From Alcanivorax sp. 24 (lineage in GTDB: Bacteria; Pseudomonadota; Gammaproteobacteria; Pseudomonadales; Alcanivoracaceae): a stretch of 64,000 bases of DNA. The DNA lies in contig NZ_SNUA01000007.1 in NCBI RefSeq assembly GCF_004360225.1, positions 186,001 through 250,000 on the forward strand, read 5' to 3'. Made by a program: the position numbers and the translations under genes. Under the pieces are notes generated by a model that saw only the letters and a list, made by a program, of their open reading frames with translations, had not been told where the DNA came from and did not search any database. Below are positions 1 to 10,301 of the stretch, piece after piece; the stretch's first letter is position 1, and every line of letters begins with the position of its first letter.

Positions 1-1379
1 AGAAGGTCCGTGGTGACCCGGGTGGTGGACACGTTCTCGCCGCCGGATTTGACCACGCCGCCGAGACGGCCCAGATAGGTCAGATAGCCGTTGTCGAAAT
101 GGCCATAATCGCCGCTGTGGAAATAGCCTTCTTCGTCGAAGGCTTTATCCACTTCTTCCGGTTGCCGGTGGTAGCCCTGGAACAGGAACGGACTCTTGTA
201 GCAGATTTCCCCGGCTTCGCCCTGGGCCACCCGGGCGCCGCTATCAAGGTGTTTGATCACCACCTGCACGCCAGGAAGAGGGCGGCCGTGGGTGTATTTG
301 TTCACCGCTTCGTCCACGCATTCATGGTCCGCCAGAGACACCAGCGGGCCATTCTCGGTTTGCGCGTAGAGATTGTTGATGGTGGCACCGGCCGGGCACA
401 TGTCGCGCACCATATCATAGGTGCGTGGCTCACCCGCCAGGATCGCCTTGCTGATGGTGAACTGGCGCTTTTCGAAATCCGGCTGGCGGCGCAGCCCCTG
501 CCAGTGGGCGTCGAAGCCGAACGTGCAGGTGCATTGGTGCCGTTCGATCAGATCCAATGCTTTGGCGGGATCGAAGCCATCCATCAACACCAGAGTGGTG
601 CCGGCATAGGCCAGGTTCATGTTGAGCGCGAACAAACCGCTGTTGTGATAGAACGGCGCCAGGCAGATGAAGCGGTCCTGTTCGGTGATGCGCAAATTGC
701 GCGCGCCGAAGTGGGCGGTGGCCAGAGGCGGGCGATGATCCCACAACGCGCTCTTGGATAAAGAGGTGGTACCGGAAGTCTGGCACATGAACTGAACGTC
801 GGAGGCCCGGCCCTGGTCCTGACGTTGTTGCAGCGTGGCGTGATCGGCCGGCCGGGGCAGATCCTTGAAGTCGAGATAACCCGGCGGCGCGGGGCCGTGC
901 CGGCCCACGCAAACAACCCGCTTGAGAGAAGGCAGGGAAGGGCAACACGTCTCCGGTTTGAATGTCAGATCCGGCAGTGCACCCTCCAGTAGCGCGAGGA
1001 TATCCCGTGGCCCCTGGCGATCCACGGTGACGATTAACTTGGGCTGATTGCGCTGCAACACGCCCTGCAATTCCATTGTGCCCCAGAGCAGATTGAGCGG
1101 GTTGACCACCGCACCGATCTGCAGGGTCGCGAAGTACAGCACCGCGAATTCCGGTGTGGCGCTGGGCAGGGTGGAGACCACGTCGCCTTTGTCGATGCCC
1201 AATTCCAGAAGACCCTGGGCCATGTCCTGAACCTGATCGAACAGCTCGCCGAAGGGAAGGGTCTGGCCCTCGAACAGAATCGCGGGCTTGTCCACGTGAG
1301 CGCTGCAGGTTTCGGCGAACAATTGGGAGACGGTGCGGTGATACCACTGATGGCTATGCAAACGGTGCGGCAGCAGCAT
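1..1379 (-). CDS. AMP-dependent acyl-CoA synthetase/ligase, C-terminus beyond window
   Basis: Adenylate-forming enzyme that would activate a carboxylic or fatty acid to its acyl-AMP and then acyl-CoA. About 459 codons are present, beginning at the ATG at 1379; the frame is open to the window edge, so the C-terminal lid domain is missing. The nucleotide-binding motif QTSGTTSLSKSAL lies near residue 200, GEICYKSPFLFQGYHR is further on, and the GYFHSGDYGHFDNGYLTYLGR segment (adenylate and hinge region) is just before the edge. It sits 23 bp downstream of an enoyl-CoA hydratase in the same direction, which suggests a small acyl-CoA catabolic operon. The substrate cannot be read from the sequence. 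Confidence 0.9.
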   Translation of the reverse strand, partial: MLLPHRLHSHQWYHRTVSQLFAETCSAHVDKPAILFEGQTLPFGELFDQVQDMAQGLLELGIDKGDVVSTLPSATPEFAVLYFATLQIGAVVNPLNLLWGTMELQGVLQRNQPKLIVTVDRQGPRDILALLEGALPDLTFKPETCCPSLPSLKRVVCVGRHGPAPPGYLDFKDLPRPADHATLQQRQDQGRASDVQFMCQTSGTTSLSKSALWDHRPPLATAHFGARNLRITEQDRFICLAPFYHNSGLFALNMNLAYAGTTLVLMDGFDPAKALDLIERHQCTCTFGFDAHWQGLRRQPDFEKRQFTISKAILAGEPRTYDMVRDMCPAGATINNLYAQTENGPLVSLADHECVDEAVNKYTHGRPLPGVQVVIKHLDSGARVAQGEAGEICYKSPFLFQGYHRQPEEVDKAFDEEGYFHSGDYGHFDNGYLTYLGRLGGVVKSGGENVSTTRVTTDL

Positions 1380-1402
1380 GATGGGCTCCTCGGGGTCGGA
1401 TA

Positions 1403-2197
1403 TTAGCGGGCCTGTTTGAATCGGGGTGGCCGTTTTTCCATGAAGGCACGGACACCTTCGCCGGCTTCGCCGCCGGCGCCGCTGACCACCATGGCGTGAT
1501 GTTCGCGGCTCAACTGGTCGAGCAGAGAGTGATGAGCGGCCTGATCCACCAGCGCCTTGATCCGGCCCAGGGCACCGGTGGCGCCCGCCGCCAGAGAACG
1601 CGCCAGCTTCTCCGCCGCCGGCATCAACTGGTCGTCCTCATGGATTTCCAATACCAGACCGGCGGCGAGACACTGCCGCGCGGTCAGTGGCGTATTGGTG
1701 AACAGGATATGTTTGGCGCGCATCGGTCCGGCCAGCCGGGTAAGGACCCAGGACACCCCCACATCCGGGCTCAGGCCGATGGCGGAATAGCCACCGCGCA
1801 GCTTCATCGATGACGACGCCAGCACCAGATCGGCGCACAACGCCACGCCGATGCCGCCACCGCCAAGCGACCCGTTCACCGCGCTGACCACCGGTACCGG
1901 CAAGGTGCTCAGGGTGTGAATGGCCCGGTGCAATGGTGGAATCCCCTGGTCCATCAGCCCGGCCAGATCGTCACTGGCGACAAAACCACTGATATCACCC
2001 CCGGCGCAAAAATGCGGCCCCTTGGCGGACAGCAGCACCGCGCGCACCTGGCCCTGGGCGCAAGCCCGCGCCAGGGCTTCCACCGTTTCCATGAACGCCG
2101 CCGACATCTCGTCATTGAGCACATTGGCCTGCTCCGGCCGGTTCAGGGTGACGTGGGCGACGGCGTCGCGGATCTCAAGCAGGATCGGAGGGGACAT
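1403..2197 (-). CDS. enoyl-CoA hydratase/isomerase family protein
   Basis: Crotonase-fold protein of 264 residues, the usual length for single-domain members. GPHFCAGGDISGF near residues 60-72 and VSAVNGSLGGGGIGVALCAD near 104-123 form the CoA-binding and oxyanion-hole region. The second segment has Gly-rich sequence rather than the Glu pair of classical hydratases, so the exact reaction (hydratase, isomerase or other) is open. The ATG at 2197 has an AGGA ribosome site. It is first in a likely two-gene operon with the acyl-CoA ligase downstream, consistent with fatty-acid or branched-chain acid breakdown. Confidence 0.88.
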   Translation of the reverse strand: MSPPILLEIRDAVAHVTLNRPEQANVLNDEMSAAFMETVEALARACAQGQVRAVLLSAKGPHFCAGGDISGFVASDDLAGLMDQGIPPLHRAIHTLSTLPVPVVSAVNGSLGGGGIGVALCADLVLASSSMKLRGGYSAIGLSPDVGVSWVLTRLAGPMRAKHILFTNTPLTARQCLAAGLVLEIHEDDQLMPAAEKLARSLAAGATGALGRIKALVDQAAHHSLLDQLSREHHAMVVSGAGGEAGEGVRAFMEKRPPRFKQAR

Positions 2198-2205
2198 GGG
2201 GATTC

Positions 2206-2230
2206 CTGATCGGTTGAAAGTGCCGATCAG
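2206..2230. promoter_or_regulatory. perfect inverted repeat upstream of the enoyl-CoA hydratase
   Basis: CTGATCGG, nine bases, CCGATCAG: a perfect 8+9+8 palindrome ending about 9 bp before the start codon and touching the ribosome site. Its placement fits a repressor operator (TetR-type sites look like this) or an mRNA hairpin. The regulator is unknown. Confidence 0.45.
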
Positions 2231-2322
2231 TGTAGGCAGCGGTACAGGCTGGCTTCTTGTGTTAAATGGCTATGGGGTGACGGGTTGCCGGCGCGATTGG
2301 TCGGCCATGATCAGTACGATAT

Positions 2323-2399
<77 letters not shown>

Positions 2400-2504
2400 T
2401 TTGGAACTCGGAGGATGTTCAGCAGAGCGGGAGACGGTGTCCTGCCCCGGCCGGCGGTCTCGGTGGTGAGTTGCCGGTGGTCCTTTGTGTCTTCGTTTAT
2501 CCCC

Positions 2505-2542
2505 GAAAAAACAAGGCCCGGATGGCGGTCGCCGTCCGGGCC
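2505..2542 (-). terminator. rho-independent terminator of rpoD
   Basis: Read on the minus strand, GGCCCGGA and TCCGGGCC form an 8-bp stem followed by TTGTTTTTT. It lies about 20 bp past the rpoD stop codon. Confidence 0.85.
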
Positions 2543-2559
2543 GATAGTTATATAACGAG

Positions 2560-4449
<1,890 letters not shown>

Positions 4450-4492
4450 GCGAAATGCCCGTAGTTGGAAGAGCCGTGGTCCTGGGAAAACG

Positions 4493-4505
4493 GCGTATTA
4501 TACGC
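4493..4505 (-). promoter_or_regulatory. candidate rpoD-proximal promoter -10 inside a palindrome
   Basis: On the minus strand this reads GCGTATAATACGC, a perfect TATAAT hexamer inside a 6+1+6 palindrome, about 45 bp before the rpoD ATG. The -35 region at 17-18 bp is poor. An internal promoter between dnaG and rpoD is expected from E. coli. The call rests only on the hexamer and its position. Confidence 0.45.
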
Positions 4506-4542
4506 GGATATGGGGGGTGGAGCCAGTAATCACAAGCCCCCG

Positions 4543-6453
4543 CTATGGTTCCGCCTGGTGCCCGGCGCGTGCTTTGGCGAGGGCCCGGTGCAGTTCCGAA
4601 AGCCGCGCCAGGTCTGGATCAGGGCGGGCTTCCTCGGTTTTCAATGTCTGTTCCAGTGCAAGAGTGTGCAGGCGGTGCAGGGCGTCGTCCCAGTACCGCC
4701 GCGCGGTATCGTCGTCCATGGTGGGTTTCAGTGCCTCGCGCAGCAGGCGGGACAGGGATTCGCCCTGTTCCAGTGCCATGATGGCGCCCAGTGCCGCCGC
4801 CGGGGTGGCGTGCTCGCGCACCGCGCCGGCCACTTGAAGCAGCAGATCGACCCGTGCCAGGTCCAATTCCTCCACGCCCTCGGGGAGTGGGCGGTCACGC
4901 ACCACCTGAGGATGGGAAAGCAGCAGCAGGACCAGCCGTTCCACCAGGCTCAGGCCGGGGCGGCGGGCGCCCGACGCCTGATGCGGTCGAGCGGGGATAT
5001 CATCCGGCTCGTTCGCCATGGCCGGAGGGAAGTCCGGCGGCGGTGTCTCGTCCCAATCCGGCTCCTGCTCATGGCTGGTGGCCCGGGGAGGCGGAGCCGC
5101 GGGTTTGGGGGGCGCCGCCGGCCGGGGCGCGGGTTCGGCCGGTGTTTCCTGGCGCAGCCGCTCCAGGGAGGCGCGTTCCAGTCGTGTCAGCCGCGCCAGT
5201 TCCTCCTCCAGCAGCACCCGGTAGAATGGCCCCGAGGGCTTGCTCAGGTAAGGGAGCGCCAGCCGCGCCAGCCGTGCCCGGCCGTCCACGGTGTTCAGGT
5301 CCAGCCCTTCGGAAAGATGCCGGAACAGATAACTGGACAGGGTGTCCGCCTTCTCGGTGAGCGCCAGCAGGGTTTCCGGCCCCTGGGCACGCACCAGGGT
5401 GTCCGGGTCCTCGCCGTCGGGCAGGAACAGGAAGCGCGCCTGCTTGCCGTCGTCCAGGGACGGCAGGGCGGATTCCAGAGCCCGCCAGGCGGCGCGTCTG
5501 CCGGCGTTGTCGCCGTCGAAACAGAACACCACCTCGTTCACTTGCCGGAACAGGGTCTGGCAGTGCTCCGGGCTGGTGGCGGTGCCGAGGGTCGCCACCA
5601 CGTTGGGCACCCCGTGCTGAGCCAGGGCGATCACATCCATGTAACCCTCCACCACGTAAAGGCGGTCGCTGCGGTCGCGGCTGCGGCGCCATTCCCACAG
5701 CCCGTACAGTTCCCGGCCTTTGTGGAACACCGGGGTCTCCGGGCTGTTCAGGTATTTGGGTTTGCCGTCGCCGAGTACCCGGCCGCCGAAGCCGATGGTG
5801 CGACCGCGGGCATCCCGGATCGGGAACTGGATCCGGTCACGGAACTTGTCGTAAACCCGGCCGGTGTCCTCGCGCCGCACCAGCAGACCAGCAGTGAGGG
5901 CTTGCTCCAGCCCGGCCTGATCCAGCGACAGCCCGGTCGTCAGATTATCGAAACCGGGCGGGGCGAAGCCCAGGCCGTATTGGGCGGCGATCTCGCCGCT
6001 GAGTCCCCGGCCTTTCAGGTAAGCCACCGCTTTTTGCCGGTCCGGGGCGCTTTTTAACTGCTGACGATAGTAGCGCTCCGCCCGTCCGAGCAAATCGTAC
6101 AGGGTTTGCAGGCGGCTCCGGCGTGCCTTCTCCTCGCGGCTGTCGTGATGCTCTTCACGCGGGATGTCCACACCGGCGCGGCCGGCCAGTTGCTCCACCG
6201 CCTCGGGGAAGGAGAGGTGGTCGTACTCCATGACGAAGCGCAGGGCATCGCCGGAGGCGCCACAGCCAAAGCAGTAGTAGAACTGTTTGTCCGGGGACAC
6301 CGTGAACGACGGCGTCTTCTCCTGGTGGAACGGACAGCACGCGGAATAGTTCCGCCCGGTCTTCTTCAGCGGCACGCGGGCGTCGATCAGCGGCACGATA
6401 TCGATTCGCGCGAGAAGATCCTGAATAAAATGTTCGGGAATCAAACCGGCCAT
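4543..6453 (-). CDS. dnaG: DNA primase DnaG
   Basis: Synthesises RNA primers at the replication fork. 636 residues from the ATG at 6453; the frame extends 12 codons further upstream, but MAGLIPEHFIQDLLARIDIV is the usual DnaG N-terminus. The CHC2 zinc-binding module is near 38-68 (CCPFHQEKTPSF, then YYCFGCGASG). The TOPRIM core includes VVEGYMDVIALAQHG near 268 and FCFDGDNAGRRAAW near 314. A Pro/Ala-rich linker near 435-460 leads to the C-terminal domain that would bind DnaB helicase. It sits between yqeY and rpoD. Confidence 0.97.
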   Translation of the reverse strand: MAGLIPEHFIQDLLARIDIVPLIDARVPLKKTGRNYSACCPFHQEKTPSFTVSPDKQFYYCFGCGASGDALRFVMEYDHLSFPEAVEQLAGRAGVDIPREEHHDSREEKARRSRLQTLYDLLGRAERYYRQQLKSAPDRQKAVAYLKGRGLSGEIAAQYGLGFAPPGFDNLTTGLSLDQAGLEQALTAGLLVRREDTGRVYDKFRDRIQFPIRDARGRTIGFGGRVLGDGKPKYLNSPETPVFHKGRELYGLWEWRRSRDRSDRLYVVEGYMDVIALAQHGVPNVVATLGTATSPEHCQTLFRQVNEVVFCFDGDNAGRRAAWRALESALPSLDDGKQARFLFLPDGEDPDTLVRAQGPETLLALTEKADTLSSYLFRHLSEGLDLNTVDGRARLARLALPYLSKPSGPFYRVLLEEELARLTRLERASLERLRQETPAEPAPRPAAPPKPAAPPPRATSHEQEPDWDETPPPDFPPAMANEPDDIPARPHQASGARRPGLSLVERLVLLLLSHPQVVRDRPLPEGVEELDLARVDLLLQVAGAVREHATPAAALGAIMALEQGESLSRLLREALKPTMDDDTARRYWDDALHRLHTLALEQTLKTEEARPDPDLARLSELHRALAKARAGHQAEP

Positions 6454-6593
6454 GGGAAGAATATTCCAACTCACCCGGGCTGATGGCAAGTCCGGCTAAT
6501 GAGAGAAAGTGGTGGAAGCCGGCACACAACGGCTTATGAGGACTGATGAGGGTGCCGCCGGGGATGGGCGGGAACCGCGTGCCGGGCCCGGAA

Positions 6594-7043
6594 TCAGCCA
6601 GTGAGCCTGGCTTTGACCTTGCCGCTGACCGCGCCTATGTCGGCCCGGCCCTGCAGTTTGGGCTTGAGCAAGCCCATGACCTTGCCCATGTCACCCATGC
6701 CGGCGGCGCCGGTGCTGGTGATGGCCTCGTCGATCAATGCCTCGATTTCGGCATCGCTCAGAGGCTGGGGCAGGAATTCCTGGAGGATCAGAATTTCCGC
6801 TTCTTCCACCTCGGCCAGTTCCGGACGGTTGGCGTCACGGTACTGACCGGCGGAATCCTTGCGCTGCTTGACCAGTTTATCGAGCACGGCGAGAGAGCGG
6901 GCGTCATCCACTTCGATGCGCTCGTCCACCTCGATTTGCTTCAGCGCCGCCATGGCCATACGCAGAACACCCAGGCGCACCTTGTCTTTGGCGCGCATGG
7001 CGTCTTTGGTGGCATCGGCGAGCTGTGCTTTGATCGCACTCAT
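6594..7043 (-). CDS. yqeY: GatB/YqeY domain protein
   Basis: Small cytosolic protein of 149 residues homologous to the C-terminal tail domain of GatB amidotransferase subunits. Its own function is not settled; the domain is thought to bind tRNA. It begins MSAIKAQLADATKDAMRAKD and has the family's RLGVLRMAMAALKQIEVDER stretch and EILILQEFLPQPLSDAEIEA. I chose the ATG at 7043 over an upstream TTG. It follows rpsU by about 20 bp and precedes dnaG by 140 bp, as in pseudomonads. Confidence 0.92.
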   Translation of the reverse strand: MSAIKAQLADATKDAMRAKDKVRLGVLRMAMAALKQIEVDERIEVDDARSLAVLDKLVKQRKDSAGQYRDANRPELAEVEEAEILILQEFLPQPLSDAEIEALIDEAITSTGAAGMGDMGKVMGLLKPKLQGRADIGAVSGKVKARLTG

Positions 7044-7064
7044 GGTCAAGGACCGGAAACGGTC

Positions 7065-7280
7065 TTAGTACAGACGCTTACGGGCGAGCTGCTCGCGTTG
7101 CAGCTTCTTCAGGTGACGCTTGACCGCGGCAGCGCGCTTACGCTTGCGTTCCTGAGTCGGCTTCTCGTAGTTCTCGCGACGGCGGACTTCGGACAGAACA
7201 CCGGCTTTTTCACAGGAGCGCTTGAAGCGGCGCAGGGCCACGTCGAAGGGTTCGCCTTCTTTTACTTTCACCTGAGGCAT
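7065..7280 (-). CDS. rpsU: 30S ribosomal protein S21
   Basis: 71-residue basic protein of the small ribosomal subunit that helps initiation. It matches the family in length, start ([20 protein letters not shown]) and C-terminal [14 protein letters not shown]. First gene of the macromolecular synthesis operon; a promoter is proposed about 110 bp upstream. A small GACCG/CGGTC hairpin lies in the 20-bp gap to yqeY and could modulate read-through. Confidence 0.98.
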   Translation of the reverse strand: MPQVKVKEGEPFDVALRRFKRSCEKAGVLSEVRRRENYEKPTQERKRKRAAAVKRHLKKLQREQLARKRLY

Positions 7281-7390
7281 GAAGTATCACCTACCTAAAA
7301 AGTGTTGAGTTGTGTGGGTTCCGCCTCGGGCTCAGGTGGTCCCTCGGGGGCAAACGTCATGGGGACGGCCACCCAGGCGGCAGGGCGCGA

Positions 7391-7420
7391 ATTCTACCCG
7401 TGACCGGTAGGTAAATGCAA
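7391..7420 (-). promoter_or_regulatory. candidate sigma-70 promoter for rpsU operon
   Basis: On the minus strand TTGCAT, 18 bp, TAGAAT. The predicted transcript starts near 7384 and leaves a leader of about 100 nt before rpsU. I saw no clear LexA box here, although the E. coli operon has one. Confidence 0.5.
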
Positions 7421-7501
7421 ATGGCGGCGTGCCGGGCTATCATGCCGACCCTTGCCGGCGGGTGCGCCGCTGGCCGGATTCTGTTTTTTGAGGTAGGCGA
7501 A

Positions 7502-8539
7502 ATGCGCGTTTTGGGCATCGAAACCAGCTGCGACGAGACCGGCGTGGCCGTATACGACACTGAACAGGGCCTGTTGAGTCAGGCCCTGTTCAGTCAGATC
7601 GATATGCACGCGGTCTACGGTGGCGTGGTGCCGGAATTGGCCAGCCGTGACCATGTGCGGCGGTTGCTGCCCCTGCTGCGCCAGGTCCTGTCCGACGCCG
7701 GCATCGGCGCCCGGGAACTGGACGGCGTCGCCTACACCGCCGGCCCGGGGTTGGCGGGAGCCCTGCTGGTGGGAGCCGGTGTCGCTCGTGCTCTGGCCTA
7801 TGGCTGGGGCGTGCCGGCGTTGCCGGTACACCATATGGAAGGGCACCTGCTGGCGCCGTTGCTGGAGGATGATGCCCCGGACTTTCCCTTTGTCGCGCTG
7901 CTGGTCAGTGGTGGGCACTCACTGCTGCTGGAAGCCCGTGCCCTGGGTGAATACGTCCCTTTGGGCGAATCCGTGGACGACGCCGCCGGTGAAGCCTTCG
8001 ACAAGGCGGCGAAGATGATGGGATTGGGCTATCCCGGCGGGCCGGCGATCAGCCGTCTGGCGGAGCAGGGGCAGGCCGGGCGCTTTCGCTTTCCCCGGCC
8101 GATGACCGACCGGCCCGGCCTGGATATGAGCTTCTCGGGCCTCAAGACCTTCACCCTCAACACCATTCACGATCTCGGCGGTGCCGATGCTCTGGATGAC
8201 CAGGACCGCGCCGATGTGGCTCTCGCGTTCCAGGAAGCGGTGGTGGACACTCTGGTGATCAAATGCCGCCGGGCCATGCAGGCCACGGGCGCCAAACGTT
8301 TGGTGGTGGCCGGTGGCGTCAGCGCCAACGCCATGTTGCGCGAGCGGCTGGCTCAGGCCATGGGCAAGCTGGGAGTGAAGGTGTATTACCCCGGACTGGC
8401 GTACTGCACCGACAATGGCGCCATGATCGCCTACGCGGGGGCACTGCGGCTGGCCGCCGGCGAGCGTCAGAAGGGGCTGGGCGTCAGTGTTCGGGCGCGC
8501 TGGCCGCTGGCGGAGCTGGCGCGGGTGGCTTCTCATTGA
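7502..8539 (+). CDS. tsaD: tRNA N6-threonylcarbamoyladenosine transferase TsaD
   Basis: Transfers threonylcarbamoyl to A37 of tRNAs that read ANN codons, working with TsaB and TsaE. 345 residues from the ATG at 7502 ([19 protein letters not shown]), the invariant family start; the open frame upstream of it is not used. The metal-binding His motif [10 protein letters not shown] is near 109-118 and [12 protein letters not shown] follows. [16 protein letters not shown] is near 272, and the Asp-containing [13 protein letters not shown] is near the C-terminus. Divergent from rpsU, as is usual. Codons 20-31 contain a perfect hairpin (see findings). Confidence 0.97.
   Translation: MRVLGIETSCDETGVAVYDTEQGLLSQALFSQIDMHAVYGGVVPELASRDHVRRLLPLLRQVLSDAGIGARELDGVAYTAGPGLAGALLVGAGVARALAYGWGVPALPVHHMEGHLLAPLLEDDAPDFPFVALLVSGGHSLLLEARALGEYVPLGESVDDAAGEAFDKAAKMMGLGYPGGPAISRLAEQGQAGRFRFPRPMTDRPGLDMSFSGLKTFTLNTIHDLGGADALDDQDRADVALAFQEAVVDTLVIKCRRAMQATGAKRLVVAGGVSANAMLRERLAQAMGKLGVKVYYPGLAYCTDNGAMIAYAGALRLAAGERQKGLGVSVRARWPLAELARVASH
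7559..7594 (+). other. perfect 15-bp hairpin inside tsaD
   Basis: Two 15-base arms (7559-7573 and 7580-7594) are exact reverse complements around the 6-base loop TTGAGT. The site is 57 nt into the gene and encodes [14 protein letters not shown], a normal TsaD segment, so the protein is intact. In mRNA it would be a very stable stem. Confidence 0.8.
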
Positions 8540-8588
8540 GATCGATCGAGGTCCTTTGCCGCATGAAAAGGGCCCTCGCCGTACCCCA

Positions 8589-8658
8589 TTCGCTGCCAAG
8601 GCAGCTTCCCACGGAGAGAGGCTACGGAGCTGCTGTGGGAAGCTGCCTTGGCAGCGAA
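8589..8658. repeat. REP-like palindrome, copy 1
   Basis: 24-base arms beginning TTCGCTGCCAAGGCAGC at 8589-8612 and 8635-8658 are perfect reverse complements with a 22-base spacer. It lies between convergent tsaD and plsY and may terminate both transcripts. A close relative is at 16134. Confidence 0.85.
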
Positions 8659-8677
8659 CTGGCGTTAAGTGGTACCC

Positions 8678-9283
8678 CTAACCTTTCTTCCTGAACCCCA
8701 GTTCCTCACCGCGCAGCAGTTTGGCCAGGTTGGCGCGGTGGCGCACGATCATGATCAGGGTCAGGGCGGCCATCGGCGGCGCGGCGCCGGGCAGCCAGAA
8801 CCACAGGCAGATAGGTGCGGCGATGAAGGCGCTCAGCGACGCCACCGAGGAGATCCGTAGTATCCCGAACACCACCAACCACACCGCGCCCGCCACCAGG
8901 CCGCTGGGCCAGTGCAGCGGGAACAGCACGCCAAAGGCGGTGGCCACGCCCTTGCCACCCTGGAATTGGAAGAACACCGGGAACAAGTGGCCGAGGAAGG
9001 CGCAGAAACCGACCAGTGCCACGGCAAATGGGGAGAGCCCCAGAGCCGTCGCCACCAGGACGGGCAGCACCCCTTTCAGCACGTCGCCGACCAGAGTCAG
9101 CGCCGCCGCCGGTTTGCCGGCGATGCGCAGCACATTGGTGGCGCCGGGATTGCTGGAGCCCTGGGTGCGCGGGTCCGGATGGCCGAACAAGCGGCAGACC
9201 AGGATGGCGCTGGAAATCGAGCCCAGCAGATACGCCACCGCGCATAAAGACAGCAACCAACCCCAGCTTTCCTGTAATGCCAT
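8678..9283 (-). CDS. plsY: glycerol-3-phosphate acyltransferase PlsY
   Basis: Inner-membrane enzyme that acylates glycerol-3-phosphate with acyl-phosphate from PlsX, the first step of phospholipid synthesis. 201 residues from the ATG at 9283; an in-frame GTG lies 9 bp upstream. Multiple hydrophobic segments are visible, with the family motifs YLLGSISSAI (about 19-28), GSSNPGATNVLR (about 43-54) and FQGGKGVATAFGVL (about 106-119). Divergent from folB, as in many Gammaproteobacteria. Confidence 0.95.
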   Translation of the reverse strand: MALQESWGWLLSLCAVAYLLGSISSAILVCRLFGHPDPRTQGSSNPGATNVLRIAGKPAAALTLVGDVLKGVLPVLVATALGLSPFAVALVGFCAFLGHLFPVFFQFQGGKGVATAFGVLFPLHWPSGLVAGAVWLVVFGILRISSVASLSAFIAAPICLWFWLPGAAPPMAALTLIMIVRHRANLAKLLRGEELGFRKKG

Positions 9284-9296
9284 GGCAACCACCGGC

Positions 9297-9302
9297 TATA
9301 AT
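9297..9302 (+). promoter_or_regulatory. candidate -10 element for folB-folK
   Basis: Exact TATAAT in the divergent plsY/folB gap, about 130 bp before folB. No convincing -35 hexamer at 16-18 bp, so the call is weak. Confidence 0.3.
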
Positions 9303-9435
9303 CCCCGAATCAACAGGCTGGACATTGTACACACAAGCCGCTTGTCGCGCGTCACCCCGGGGGCAGGCTCCCGGGAGCGGCGGCGCCAAACCTAACCGCG
9401 TATCAGGCCCGCGCGCGGCCGGACCGAGGAACAGC

Positions 9436-9792
9436 ATGGACATCGTTTATATCAATGATTTGAAAGTCGATACGGTGATCGGCATTTTCGACTGGGAGCG
9501 GCGTATCCGTCAGACCGTCAGCCTGGATCTGGAGATGGCCGCGGATATCCGCAAGGGCGCCGCCACCGATCACATCGATGACGCCCTGGACTACAAAAGC
9601 ATCAGCAAGCGGCTGATCGCCTTTATCGAGGAAAGCGAATTCCAACTGGTGGAAACCCTGGCGGAGCAGGTGGCGGCGCTGGTGCTGGAGGAATTCAATG
9701 TGCCCTGGCTGCGATTGCGGTTGAGCAAACCAGGCGCCCTGCGCGGTGCCCGCGATGTTGGCGTGATTATCGAGCGCGGGGAGCGTTCCTGA
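9436..9792 (+). CDS. folB: dihydroneopterin aldolase FolB
   Basis: Cleaves 7,8-dihydroneopterin to 6-hydroxymethyl-dihydropterin and glycolaldehyde in folate synthesis. 118 residues from the ATG at 9436: MDIVYINDLKVDTVIGIFDW is the classic start. DYKSISKRLIAFIEESEFQLVETLAE contains the active-site region, and the C-terminal LSKPGALRGARDVGVIIER is typical of the family. Its stop codon overlaps the start of folK (TGATG), so the two are translationally coupled and catalyse successive steps. Confidence 0.96.
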   Translation: MDIVYINDLKVDTVIGIFDWERRIRQTVSLDLEMAADIRKGAATDHIDDALDYKSISKRLIAFIEESEFQLVETLAEQVAALVLEEFNVPWLRLRLSKPGALRGARDVGVIIERGERS

Positions 9793-10301
9793 TGGCGGAG
9801 GTGTTTCTCAGTCTCGGCTCCAACATCGACCGGCAACACAATATCCATTCCGGTCTCAATGCGCTGGCGGAGCGGTTCGGTGAGCTGAGGCTGAGCCCGG
9901 TGTATGAAAGTGAGGCGGTGGGCTTCAAGGGCAGCCCGTTCTTCAATTTGGTGGTGGCTCTGCATACGGCGCTGCCGGTGGGGGAGCTGGCCAGGGCGTT
10001 GCATGATATCGAGCGCGGTCACGGCCGGGTACGCGGCGAGAAGAAGTTCGCCAGCCGCACCCTGGATATCGACATCCTCACCTACGACGATGCGGTTGGC
10101 GAGGTGGATGGCGTCAAGCTGCCGCGCGGGGAAATTCTAAAGCACGCGTTCGTGCTGCGTCCGCTGGCGGATCTGGCGCCGGAGACGCGGCACCCGGAGA
10201 ATGGGCGCCGCTACCGGGAGTTGCTGGCGGAAACCGACTTCAAGGGCCAGCGGCTTTGGCAAGTGCCGTTCCGCTGGCCCGATGGCGATATCACTGAATG
10301 A
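9792..10301 (+). CDS. folK: HPPK, folate synthesis pyrophosphokinase FolK
   Basis: 2-amino-4-hydroxy-6-hydroxymethyldihydropteridine pyrophosphokinase; transfers pyrophosphate from ATP to the FolB product. 169 residues. LSLGSNIDRQHNI is at the N-terminus, SPVYESEAVGF near 35-45, FFNLVVAL near 51-58, and the catalytic RTLDIDILTYDD near 89-100 carries the metal-binding Asp pair. It ends 3' to 3' with the lipoprotein gene, the two overlapping by about 11 bp. Confidence 0.96.
   Translation: MAEVFLSLGSNIDRQHNIHSGLNALAERFGELRLSPVYESEAVGFKGSPFFNLVVALHTALPVGELARALHDIERGHGRVRGEKKFASRTLDIDILTYDDAVGEVDGVKLPRGEILKHAFVLRPLADLAPETRHPENGRRYRELLAETDFKGQRLWQVPFRWPDGDITE

Noticed and set aside
4465-6057. 530-codon open frame opposite dnaG
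   Set aside because: Shadow frame; low-complexity, His/Gln/Gly-rich translation typical of antisense reading of GC-rich DNA.
7281-7501. LexA box in the rpsU promoter, as in E. coli
   Set aside because: No CTGT-N8-ACAG; only a weak CTACC/GGTAG dyad at 7394-7411.
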